DNA from: an uncultured Clostridia bacterium
GTDB taxonomy: Bacteria > Bacillota > Clostridia > Christensenellales > UBA1242
DNA: 8,145 nt
NCBI GenBank assembly: GCA_944372715.1
Contig: CALVZZ010000085.1
Span: forward strand, 1 to 8,145
Direction: 5' to 3'
Within the stretch, counting starts at the first letter, position 1. Each line of letters opens with the position of its first letter. Below the pieces are notes generated by a model. That model worked only from the letters and a program-made list of their open reading frames with translations, was not told the DNA's origin and did no database searches. The translations under genes and the position numbers were made by a program. Positions 1-5,924 of the stretch are shown here, piece after piece.

Positions 1-137
1 TTTATTCGTGTGATGAGGAAATTAAATGGAAATGCTCTAATTGTGGACACGAACATATGAGCAAAAATGCGTGGAAAACTTGTCCTTTATGTGGTTATCC
101 ACAAGGTTATGTAATGTTAAATCTTCAAGATAATTAA
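1..137 (+). CDS. Rubrerythrin-type protein, C-terminal rubredoxin-like domain (5'-partial)
   Basis: Only the last 44 codons (frame from base 3, stop TAA at 135-137) are present; the gene begins left of the window. The visible tail has Trp-Lys-Cys-x2-Cys-Gly, then 12 residues, then Cys-Pro-x-Cys-Gly. That CxxC-x12-CxxC spacing and the preceding Trp are the pattern of the C-terminal rubredoxin-like FeS4 domain of rubrerythrins. Rubrerythrins are cytoplasmic peroxide-scavenging proteins of anaerobes, with an N-terminal ferritin-like diiron domain and this iron centre as electron donor. The diiron part would lie upstream and cannot be checked, so another protein ending in a rubredoxin-like or zinc ribbon remains possible. 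No GC-rich terminator follows; the next gene starts 40 nt downstream. Confidence 0.7.
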   Translation, partial: YSCDEEIKWKCSNCGHEHMSKNAWKTCPLCGYPQGYVMLNLQDN

Positions 138-142
138 AATGT

Positions 143-171
143 TTGATTATTTAAATAATTTTTGTTAAACT
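143..171 (+). promoter_or_regulatory. Candidate sigma-A promoter for the PAP2 operon
   Basis: TTGATT (143-148) and TAAACT (166-171) are separated by 17 bp, a match of four of six bases to each consensus box. Transcription would start around 177-179, almost exactly at the GTG start codon, which would make the mRNA leaderless or nearly so. A perfect 14-bp A/T palindrome (146-159) lies in the spacer. The AT-rich background makes chance matches likely. Confidence 0.3.
146..159. repeat. Perfect 14-bp A/T palindrome
   Basis: ATTATTTAAATAAT equals its own reverse complement. It lies between the candidate -35 and -10 boxes in front of the PAP2 gene, where a repressor operator could sit. It has no loop and only A/T pairs, so it is a poor terminator candidate. 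Chance occurrence is quite possible in this base composition. Confidence 0.3.
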
Positions 172-177
172 AAAACA

Positions 178-789
178 GTGGAAATAAAAATAATAAAATT
201 TTTGCAAAGTGCTAGAAATCCTTTTTATGATTTCGTGTTTACAGTTATTAGTGAACTTGCTTCATATAAAGGTTTTTTAATATGCTTTGCAATTTTTTTT
301 ATTTTAACTTTAATTTATTACAAACAAAATAAAAATTTTAAAAATTTTGCTCTATTTAATGTTTTTTTTGTTTCAACATATGGTCTTGCTGTTTTGACAA
401 ACACTATTTTAAAAATTATAATTAATAGGTCTAGGCCTTATGTGGTTGATGCTTCAATTGTAGATGTTTTGCACGCAAGTGGACAGAGTATGCCAAGTGG
501 ACACACATTAAGTGCAACAATAATTTGTTTTTTTATATTTTTTTCTGTATACTATTTTTCTAAAAATAAAAACTTAAAAATTATTTTAGGCGCTTTTTTG
601 TCAACTTTTATAATTTTAGTTATGGTATCCAGAATGTACTTAGGTCAGCATTATATTTCTGATGTTATTGTTGGATTTGTTTTAGCTTTTGTATTTTCAC
701 TTTTAAGTGTTATAATTTTTATTAAATTAGATAAAAGGATTAATTATGATAACGATAGAAAAATTAATAAAGAAAAAACAGAAAAATAA
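178..789 (+). CDS. PAP2-family membrane phosphatase (PgpB/BcrC-like lipid phosphatase)
   Basis: This 203-residue integral membrane protein has all three motifs of the PAP2 acid phosphatase superfamily: K79-x6-R86-P87, P106-S-G-H109, and S151-R152-x5-H158-x3-D162. H109 and H158 are the expected nucleophile and proton-transfer histidines. About five hydrophobic helices are visible (near 33-48, 57-80, 109-127, 134-150, 161-184), and the N-terminus (LQSARNPFYD) is typical of the bacterial subgroup. Such enzymes remove phosphate from undecaprenyl diphosphate, phosphatidylglycerophosphate or similar lipids on the outer face of the membrane; the exact substrate cannot be told from sequence. The start is GTG at 178: an in-frame stop at 166-168 rules out the ATG at 139. 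No Shine-Dalgarno precedes it. Its lysine-rich 3' end overlaps the next gene by 44 nt, suggesting one transcript. Confidence 0.88.
   Translation: MEIKIIKFLQSARNPFYDFVFTVISELASYKGFLICFAIFFILTLIYYKQNKNFKNFALFNVFFVSTYGLAVLTNTILKIIINRSRPYVVDASIVDVLHASGQSMPSGHTLSATIICFFIFFSVYYFSKNKNLKIILGAFLSTFIILVMVSRMYLGQHYISDVIVGFVLAFVFSLLSVIIFIKLDKRINYDNDRKINKEKTEK
733..739 (+). promoter_or_regulatory. Ribosome binding site of the nucleoside phosphorylase, inside the PAP2 gene
   Basis: AAAAGGA ends about 6 nt before the ATG at 746 and lies within the coding sequence of the PAP2 phosphatase. It supports the 44-nt overlapping start rather than a later one; the N-terminal residues from 746 also line up with known pyrimidine-nucleoside phosphorylases. 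Confidence 0.55.
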
Positions 790-2002
790 AAAATTTAGTA
801 AAAAAGAAATTTATTTTTTTGTTAATGGTTACATATCAGGAAATATAACTGATGAAAAAATGACAGAACTTTTAAAAGAAATTTGTAAAAGTGGAATGGT
901 AGAGAAGGAAACAATAAATTTAACAGATGCTATGCTAAATTCTGGTGATAAAATTGACCTTTCTCAGTTTGGATGCTGTTTAGACAAACATTCAAGTGGT
1001 GGAGTTTCTGACTCAACTACGCTTATAATTGCTCCAATAGTTGCAAGCTTGAATGCAAAAATGGTCAAAATGAGTGGTGGAAGTTTAGGATTTACCGGGG
1101 GGACAAAGGATAAATTTCAGTGCTTTGGTGCTTGTTTGGAATTACCATTTGATAAAATAACTGACATTGTAAATAAGGTTGGGGCAGTTATAGTTTGTCA
1201 AACAGACAATTTAGTTCCAGCTGATAAAAAAATTTATGCACTTAGAGATAAGACAGACACTGTGGCAAGTATTCCACTAATTGCATCATCAATTGTTAGT
1301 AAAAAATTAGCTAGTGGTGCAAAAATTATTGTACTCGATGTTAAGTATGGTAAAGGTGCATTTATGCAAGATTTAGTTGAGGCAAAAAAACTTGCAAGTC
1401 TTATGGTTAAAATATTAAAAAAACATAAGGTTTTAGCTTGCGCTGTCGTTTCAGATATGAATCAACCACTAGGAAACAATATTGGAAGCTATATGGAAGC
1501 TAAAGAAGTTGTGGAAATTTTAAAAAGTAATAAAGATTGTAGGTTGTTGTCTTTAAGTAAAACAATTTCAAGCATTTTAATTTCAAAAAAAGAAAATATA
1601 TCTTTAGATTTGGCATACAGGAAGGTTGAGGAAGTTTTGTTTAATGGTAAAGCTCTTGAAAAATTGAAAGAAATGGTACTTGCTCAAGGTGGTAATTTAA
1701 AGCTTTTTACTGATGAAAAGTTAAATTATTTATCTGTCAACAGTGATGAAGGTGGTTATGTAGATGAAATTGATACTCAAAAGTTAGGGGAGTTAACACA
1801 TAGTCTTTGTTTAAATGTTGGGTGCAAAGGAATAAGTGTATTGTGTAAAGTGGGTGATAAGTTATCTTTGGGAGATGAAATGGTTAGAATTTATGCGCCA
1901 AAAAAATATTCCATTGAATATGCTGATAAAATTTTAAAATGTTTTAAATTTTCTAAGTCAAAAACTAATCCACTTCCACTTATTTATGATATAATAGATT
2001 AA
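746..2002 (+). CDS. Divergent pyrimidine-nucleoside / thymidine phosphorylase family protein
   Basis: The 418-residue protein follows the nucleoside phosphorylase II family (thymidine phosphorylase DeoA, pyrimidine-nucleoside phosphorylase Pdp) along its whole length: an N-terminal helical domain, a central phosphate- and base-binding domain, and a C-terminal PYNP_C domain (about 335-405). The family cleaves pyrimidine nucleosides with phosphate to free base and (deoxy)ribose 1-phosphate, in cytoplasmic salvage. Kept residues, by alignment to E. coli DeoA: K81, H82 and S83 of the phosphate loop, S110 and T120, and the base-binding trio R167, S182, K186. Departures: KHSTGGVGD reads KHSSGGVSD, and the signature SGRGLGHTGGT reads SGGSLGFTGGT, so the conserved Arg and His become Gly112 and Phe116. 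The C-terminal GAGR-DxID loop is missing, making it about 15 residues shorter than Bacillus Pdp. Membership is clear; substrate and activity are uncertain. Confidence 0.82.
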   Translation: MITIEKLIKKKQKNKKFSKKEIYFFVNGYISGNITDEKMTELLKEICKSGMVEKETINLTDAMLNSGDKIDLSQFGCCLDKHSSGGVSDSTTLIIAPIVASLNAKMVKMSGGSLGFTGGTKDKFQCFGACLELPFDKITDIVNKVGAVIVCQTDNLVPADKKIYALRDKTDTVASIPLIASSIVSKKLASGAKIIVLDVKYGKGAFMQDLVEAKKLASLMVKILKKHKVLACAVVSDMNQPLGNNIGSYMEAKEVVEILKSNKDCRLLSLSKTISSILISKKENISLDLAYRKVEEVLFNGKALEKLKEMVLAQGGNLKLFTDEKLNYLSVNSDEGGYVDEIDTQKLGELTHSLCLNVGCKGISVLCKVGDKLSLGDEMVRIYAPKKYSIEYADKILKCFKFSKSKTNPLPLIYDIID

Positions 2003-2005
2003 AAA

Positions 2006-2010
2006 AGGGA
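2006..2010 (+). promoter_or_regulatory. Ribosome binding site of tsaE
   Basis: AGGGA lies 5 nt before the ATG at 2016, in the 13-nt gap after the phosphorylase stop codon. It fixes the tsaE start. Confidence 0.6.
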
Positions 2011-2015
2011 TAAAT

Positions 2016-2456
2016 ATGAAGTTAAAAATAAAAACTATTTCTGAACAAGATACAATGTCTGTTGCTGAAAAATTGGCAAAGTCCTTAGGATATCCTGTGG
2101 TTATTTCTCTTGTGGGAGATTTAGGCGCTGGTAAGACAACTTTTACAAAGGGTTTTGCAAAGGGCTTAAATATTAAAGATAACATAACAAGTCCAACATT
2201 TACAATAATGAATGAATATAAGTCTGGTGTAAAACCACTTTATCATTTTGATATGTATAGACTTGCTTCTTTGGAGGAGGCATTAGAACTTGGCTTTGGT
2301 GAATACTTTGATTTAACAAAGTTAAGTGGTGCCTCAATTGTTGAGTGGGCTGAAAATACAAAGGGCATTTTGCCTGAAAGACATCTAGAAATAACTATAA
2401 ATAAAATAAACGATAATGAAAGAGAAATTGATGTTGAGCCAAAGGGGTTAGTATGA
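2016..2456 (+). CDS. tsaE: tRNA t6A37 threonylcarbamoyladenosine biosynthesis ATPase TsaE
   Basis: This 146-residue P-loop protein has the family marks in order: Walker A GDLGAGKTT at 34-42, SPTFTIMNEY at 59-68, HFDMYRL at 77-83, and VEWAEN at 109-114. Its length is usual for the family. TsaE is the cytoplasmic ATPase that drives turnover of the TsaB-TsaD complex, which transfers the threonylcarbamoyl group to A37 of tRNAs reading ANN codons. The gene starts 13 nt after the phosphorylase stop behind a good Shine-Dalgarno. Its TGA overlaps the ATG of tsaB in the classic ATGA arrangement, so the two are probably translationally coupled. tsaE next to tsaB and rimI matches the ydiB-ydiC-ydiD order of Bacillus; tsaD, which follows there, is absent here. 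Confidence 0.95.
   Translation: MKLKIKTISEQDTMSVAEKLAKSLGYPVVISLVGDLGAGKTTFTKGFAKGLNIKDNITSPTFTIMNEYKSGVKPLYHFDMYRLASLEEALELGFGEYFDLTKLSGASIVEWAENTKGILPERHLEITINKINDNEREIDVEPKGLV
2441..2447 (+). promoter_or_regulatory. Ribosome binding site of tsaB-rimI
   Basis: AAAGGGG lies 5 nt before the ATG at 2453, inside the 3' end of tsaE. With the ATGA stop/start overlap it indicates coupled translation. Confidence 0.6.
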
Positions 2457-3493
2457 ATATATTGTGCATAGACACTGCTTTTCAAACTGCAAATCTAGTT
2501 TTACATACATCTTCAAAAAATACAATGAAAAAAATAGAAGGTAGACATTCAGAAACAACTTTATTAGAAATAGAAAAGATGTTAATTGAAAACAATTTAT
2601 CACCTCAGGATATAGATGTCATTTGCGTTAATGTGGGACCCGGATCTTTTACGGGAATTAGAGTTGGTATAGCATTAGTAAAAGGTTTTAGTGTTGTTAA
2701 TAAAAAATTAAAATTTATAAAAGTTAATTCAATGGAATTAATTGCAAAAGAATTTAATTCAAAAAATGATTTTTACACTATACTTAATGCTCTTGGTGGT
2801 AGATACTTTGTTGCTAAATTTGTAAATGGGGAAATGGTGGAAAATCCAAATTTAAAATCTGAAATTCCAGACGGCGAAACTGTTGGGGCGATAAGCGAAA
2901 ATTTGGAAAATGTTAAATACAAAATTGATATTAGTTGCAATTCGTTTTATAATCTTTGTAAAGAGAAAATAGAAACTGAAAAATTTTGTTCTTCTTGTGA
3001 GCTTATACCTATGTATTTAAGATTGTCTCAGGCAGAAGAAAATTTACAAGGAGTTAAAATTGAAAATCTTTCACAAAAATTTATAAATGATGTCTATGAA
3101 ATTTCAAAAAAAGAATTTGGTTCAAGCTCTTGGAGTTTAAAGATGTTTGAAGAAGAATTAATTCGACCTGACAGATTTTCTTATTGTATAACAGATAATG
3201 GAAATGTTGTATCATTTATAAATGTTTTAGTTTGTGAGGGAGAACAGGGTAAGGAATATAATGTTTTAAATGTCGCAAGTAAAGAAAAACGAAAAGGATA
3301 TGCAACACAACTTCTTGAACTTGTAAAGGATAAAGCAAAAAAACAAGGTATAAAAAATGTTTGGCTAGAAGTTGATGACAAAAACACACCAGCACTTTGC
3401 TTATATCAAAAATTAGGATTTAAAAAAATTGCTGTTAGAAAAAAGTATTATAAAAATGGAGATGATGCTTTAATTTTAAGATATGAAATTTAA
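2453..3493 (+). CDS. tsaB-rimI: Bifunctional TsaB-RimI fusion: t6A37 complex subunit TsaB plus S18 alanine N-acetyltransferase
   Basis: Two normally separate proteins are joined in one 346-residue chain. Residues 1 to about 196 are TsaB, an ASKHA-fold partner of TsaD: it opens with MNILCIDTA, has the family hallmark GPGSFTGIR at 62-70, and ends with the typical YLRLSQAE at 188-195. Residues from about 201 onward form a GNAT domain of the RimI type, which acetylates the N-terminal alanine of ribosomal protein S18: acetyl-CoA loop KRKGYA at 279-284 (Lys279 where Gln or Arg is usual), WLEVDDKN with the candidate catalytic E306, Y318, LGF at 321-323, and a RimI-like RKKYY and DALIL tail. There is no stop or frameshift at the junction, and the linker is very short. 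In Bacillus the order is ydiC (tsaB) then ydiD (rimI), so this looks like a fusion of neighbours. Whether the RimI half acts on S18 is inferred from similarity. Confidence 0.92.
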   Translation: MNILCIDTAFQTANLVLHTSSKNTMKKIEGRHSETTLLEIEKMLIENNLSPQDIDVICVNVGPGSFTGIRVGIALVKGFSVVNKKLKFIKVNSMELIAKEFNSKNDFYTILNALGGRYFVAKFVNGEMVENPNLKSEIPDGETVGAISENLENVKYKIDISCNSFYNLCKEKIETEKFCSSCELIPMYLRLSQAEENLQGVKIENLSQKFINDVYEISKKEFGSSSWSLKMFEEELIRPDRFSYCITDNGNVVSFINVLVCEGEQGKEYNVLNVASKEKRKGYATQLLELVKDKAKKQGIKNVWLEVDDKNTPALCLYQKLGFKKIAVRKKYYKNGDDALILRYEI

Positions 3494-3525
3494 GCAAAAC
3501 GATATTTATTTTCATAAATAATATT

Positions 3526-4239
3526 ATGAAAGTTTTTGATGGAACAAATGTAAATTACATAATTTTTGGTGAGGGAAAGGATTGTGTTGTTTTCCTTCAC
3601 GGTTGGGGTGGAAGTATTGATAGTTTTAAATTTGTTGCAGAAAATTTAAAATTAAATAAAAAATGTTTGATTTTAGATTTTCCACCCTTTGGTAAAAGCA
3701 CAGAACCCAAAACAATTTGGGGAGTAAGAGAATATGCAACTGCTTTAAAAGAAATTATAGATAGGGAAAAAATTGATAAATTTGATATTGTTTCTCATTC
3801 TTTTGGTGGTAGAGTTGCAATTTATTTTTCAAGCGTATATACTAATAAAGTAAACAAAATTGTTTTGATTGACAGTGCTGGAATTAAAGTTAAAAACTTT
3901 AAAAAAGATGCAAAAATATTATTGTATAAAATATTTAAATCTTTTGGTATTCAACTTAATTTTGGATCATCTGATTATAATGCTTTGTCGTCACATATGA
4001 AAAAGTGCTTCACTAAAATTGTAAACGAAGACTTAAAATGTTATGCTAAAACTATAAAGTCGCCAACACTATTAATTTATGGAGCTAAAGATAAGGATAC
4101 ACCTATTTGTATTGCAAAAAAGTTGAATAAAGTAATAAAAAATAGTAAGCTAGTGATAATAGAAAACGCAGGTCATTTTGCATACTTAGATAATTTTTAC
4201 CAATGTAAACCATTAATTGAAAACTTTTTAGGGGGTTAA
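3526..4239 (+). CDS. Alpha/beta-fold hydrolase, coupled to the MurF-like ligase
   Basis: The 237-residue protein is a single alpha/beta-hydrolase domain without a signal peptide, so probably cytoplasmic. Its oxyanion-hole motif is HGWGG (25-29). The nucleophile elbow SHSFGG (90-95) puts Ser92 in the catalytic position, with Ser instead of the common Gly first in the motif. Asp189 (in YGAKD) and His217 (in NAGH) complete the triad. The family covers esterases, lipases, C-C hydrolases and some peptidases, so the substrate cannot be named. The ATG at 3526 follows a 32-nt gap with no Shine-Dalgarno; the downstream ligase begins one base after this gene's stop. That tight coupling suggests the two act in the same process, perhaps on an envelope precursor, but this is inference. 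Confidence 0.85.
   Translation: MKVFDGTNVNYIIFGEGKDCVVFLHGWGGSIDSFKFVAENLKLNKKCLILDFPPFGKSTEPKTIWGVREYATALKEIIDREKIDKFDIVSHSFGGRVAIYFSSVYTNKVNKIVLIDSAGIKVKNFKKDAKILLYKIFKSFGIQLNFGSSDYNALSSHMKKCFTKIVNEDLKCYAKTIKSPTLLIYGAKDKDTPICIAKKLNKVIKNSKLVIIENAGHFAYLDNFYQCKPLIENFLGG
4230..4235 (+). promoter_or_regulatory. Ribosome binding site that decides the TTG start of the MurF-like gene
   Basis: AGGGGG lies 5 nt before TTG at 4241 and overlaps the end of the hydrolase reading frame. It is the strongest reason to accept TTG as the start. Confidence 0.65.
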
Positions 4240-4240
4240 T

Positions 4241-5881
4241 TTGAGTTTTTTTGATTTATCGAATATACATTTTATTTTAGCATTTTTTATTAGCATTGCT
4301 AATGCTGCTCTTTTATGTTTAATTTCAGTTAAATTTCTCCAAATTTTACAACTTTCTGGATATAAGGTCAGGGGTTATAAAGTGTGGCTAAAAGATACAA
4401 AAGCAAGATATATTTCAAGAATTGCAATGTTATGCTTTTTAAGTTTAGCTTGCGTATTAGTTACTAATGCACTTTTTGATGTGTATCATAAAGACTCAAT
4501 ATATTCTTATTTGGGATTGATATTTTATGTGTATTTTTCTATTGTGTTTATTGTAAATATGGTAAATGTACCACAAAAGACACCATTAAACCAAACAAGA
4601 AGAATGGCAAGATTAATAACTTGTTTGTTCCTTTTATGTATGGCAATAACATTGATATTGATATGGCTAGCAACAGAATATGTTTATTTCATTAAATTTG
4701 GTGTTGTTGTTTTAACTCCCATACTTTTACCTGTTTTAGTGCCTCTTGCTCATTTTATTATGTTGCCTCTTGAAAATCTTATTAGATTAAGCTATATAAA
4801 AAGAGCTAAGAAAAAACTTAATAAAAGAACAGACTTGATTAAAATAGGAATAACAGGAAGTTATGCAAAAACAAGTGTTAAATACATTTTATTTGAAATG
4901 TTGAACGAAAAATATAATGTTTGTATGAGTCCAAGAAGCTATAATACCCCAATGGGGCTAACAAAAGTCGTTTTAAAGTACTTAAAACCTGAAAATGAAA
5001 TTTTAATAGCAGAAATGGGGGCAAAACAAATTGGAGATATCTCGTATCTTTGTAATATCATAAAGCCACAGCACGCAATAATCACAGGAATAGGTAGTCA
5101 GCATTTAGAAACATTTGGTAGTGTTGATAACATAAAAAAGACAAAAAATGAATTAATACTTTCATTACCACAAAATGGTATAGCAGTTTTCAATGGTCAA
5201 AGCGCTGAATGTAAATCTCTTTATAATGAGTGTAAATTAGAAAACAAATTTTTATCAAGTTTTGGAGAAGATTCAGAACTAAAAGTTAAAAATGTTGAAA
5301 TGACATCTGAAGGAATGTTTTTTGAACTTGAATATAAGGATAAAACAAAAAAATGTTCTTGCAAATTAATAGGTAGACATAATCTTGAAAACATTCTTTC
5401 AAGTGCAACTCTTGCATTAAAACTTGGTGTAAAACTTGATAGTATTGCTAAGGCTGTTTCAGATTTACAACCAATTTCGCACAGATTAGAAATAATTAAA
5501 AATCAAAATATAACCATTCTTGATGATTCCTTTAATTCAAGTGTTGAAGGTTCTACTGCTGCTGTTGAAGTTTTGAGTTTATATAAAGATGCAGTGAAAA
5601 TATGTATAACTCCTGGTTTGGTAGAAATGGGAGCAGAGGAATATAATGTAAACAAAAATTTTGCGAAACAGTTGGGTGAAGTTTGTGATTATGTCATTAT
5701 TGTGAATAAGGTTAATTTGCAAGCTTTACAAGATGGGTTGAAAGATACAAAAATTAAACAAGAAAATGTTTTTGCAGTGGACTCTCTTAAAAACGCAAAG
5801 CAAAAGCTAGGAGAATTAATTACGCACGAAAAGAAATTTGTAGTGTTGTTTGAAAATGATTTGCCTGATAATTATACTTAA
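4241..5881 (+). CDS. Membrane-anchored MurF-like Mur ligase family protein
   Basis: This 546-residue protein has two parts. Residues 1 to about 185 contain about five hydrophobic segments (near 10-32, 58-80, 86-108, 124-147, 152-175), followed by a basic stretch (KRAKKKLNKR). Residues about 200-546 are the central and C-terminal domains of a Mur ligase, closest to MurF: P-loop GITGSYAKTS (203-212, Ala209 in place of the usual Gly), NTPMGLT, AEMGAKQIGDI, GIGSQHLETFGS, K302 in the TKNE motif where the carbamylated lysine is expected, HNLENILSSA, SHRLE, and DDSFNSS. Mur ligases use ATP to form an amide bond between a carboxylated precursor and an amino acid or dipeptide. The normal UDP-substrate-binding N-terminal domain is missing, replaced by the membrane part. 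It lacks the Cys4 zinc ribbon of MurT. TTG start with a strong Shine-Dalgarno, one base after the hydrolase stop. Confidence 0.85.
   Translation: MSFFDLSNIHFILAFFISIANAALLCLISVKFLQILQLSGYKVRGYKVWLKDTKARYISRIAMLCFLSLACVLVTNALFDVYHKDSIYSYLGLIFYVYFSIVFIVNMVNVPQKTPLNQTRRMARLITCLFLLCMAITLILIWLATEYVYFIKFGVVVLTPILLPVLVPLAHFIMLPLENLIRLSYIKRAKKKLNKRTDLIKIGITGSYAKTSVKYILFEMLNEKYNVCMSPRSYNTPMGLTKVVLKYLKPENEILIAEMGAKQIGDISYLCNIIKPQHAIITGIGSQHLETFGSVDNIKKTKNELILSLPQNGIAVFNGQSAECKSLYNECKLENKFLSSFGEDSELKVKNVEMTSEGMFFELEYKDKTKKCSCKLIGRHNLENILSSATLALKLGVKLDSIAKAVSDLQPISHRLEIIKNQNITILDDSFNSSVEGSTAAVEVLSLYKDAVKICITPGLVEMGAEEYNVNKNFAKQLGEVCDYVIIVNKVNLQALQDGLKDTKIKQENVFAVDSLKNAKQKLGELITHEKKFVVLFENDLPDNYT
5850..5878 (+). 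promoter_or_regulatory. Candidate promoter of the MFS transporter (distal)
   Basis: TTGAAA (5850-5855), a 17-bp spacer and TATACT (5873-5878) form a reasonable sigma-A promoter inside the 3' end of the MurF-like gene. Transcription would start near 5885 and give a leader of about 40 nt. No Shine-Dalgarno is seen in that leader. Confidence 0.4.
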
Positions 5882-5886
5882 ACAAT

Positions 5887-5915
5887 TTAATATTATACAA
5901 TAAACTGCATATAAT
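5887..5915 (+). promoter_or_regulatory. Candidate promoter of the MFS transporter (proximal)
   Basis: A consensus -10 box TATAAT (5910-5915) stands 17 bp after a weak -35 match TTAATA (5887-5892). Its start site would fall around 5922-5925, on or next to the ATG at 5925, giving a leaderless message. It competes with the distal candidate. Confidence 0.35.
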
Positions 5916-5924
5916 ACTTTATAT

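Noticed and set aside
139..168. ATG at 139 as an alternative start for the PAP2 gene
   Set aside because: It is in the same frame but meets a TAA at 166-168, so it cannot encode an N-terminal extension.
1958..2485. Two minus-strand frames opposite tsaE (1958-2185, 2243-2485)
   Set aside because: They are shadows of well-supported coding sequence on the plus strand and have no motif or ribosome binding site of their own.
3181..3387. Minus-strand frame opposite the RimI domain
   Set aside because: It overlaps the conserved acetyl-CoA-binding part of the GNAT domain in antisense and has no recognisable features.
4241..5881. Identity as MurT (lipid II amidotransferase subunit)
   Set aside because: MurT has a four-cysteine zinc ribbon, a DUF1727 domain and a GatD partner gene; none is present, and the C-terminal motifs follow MurF.
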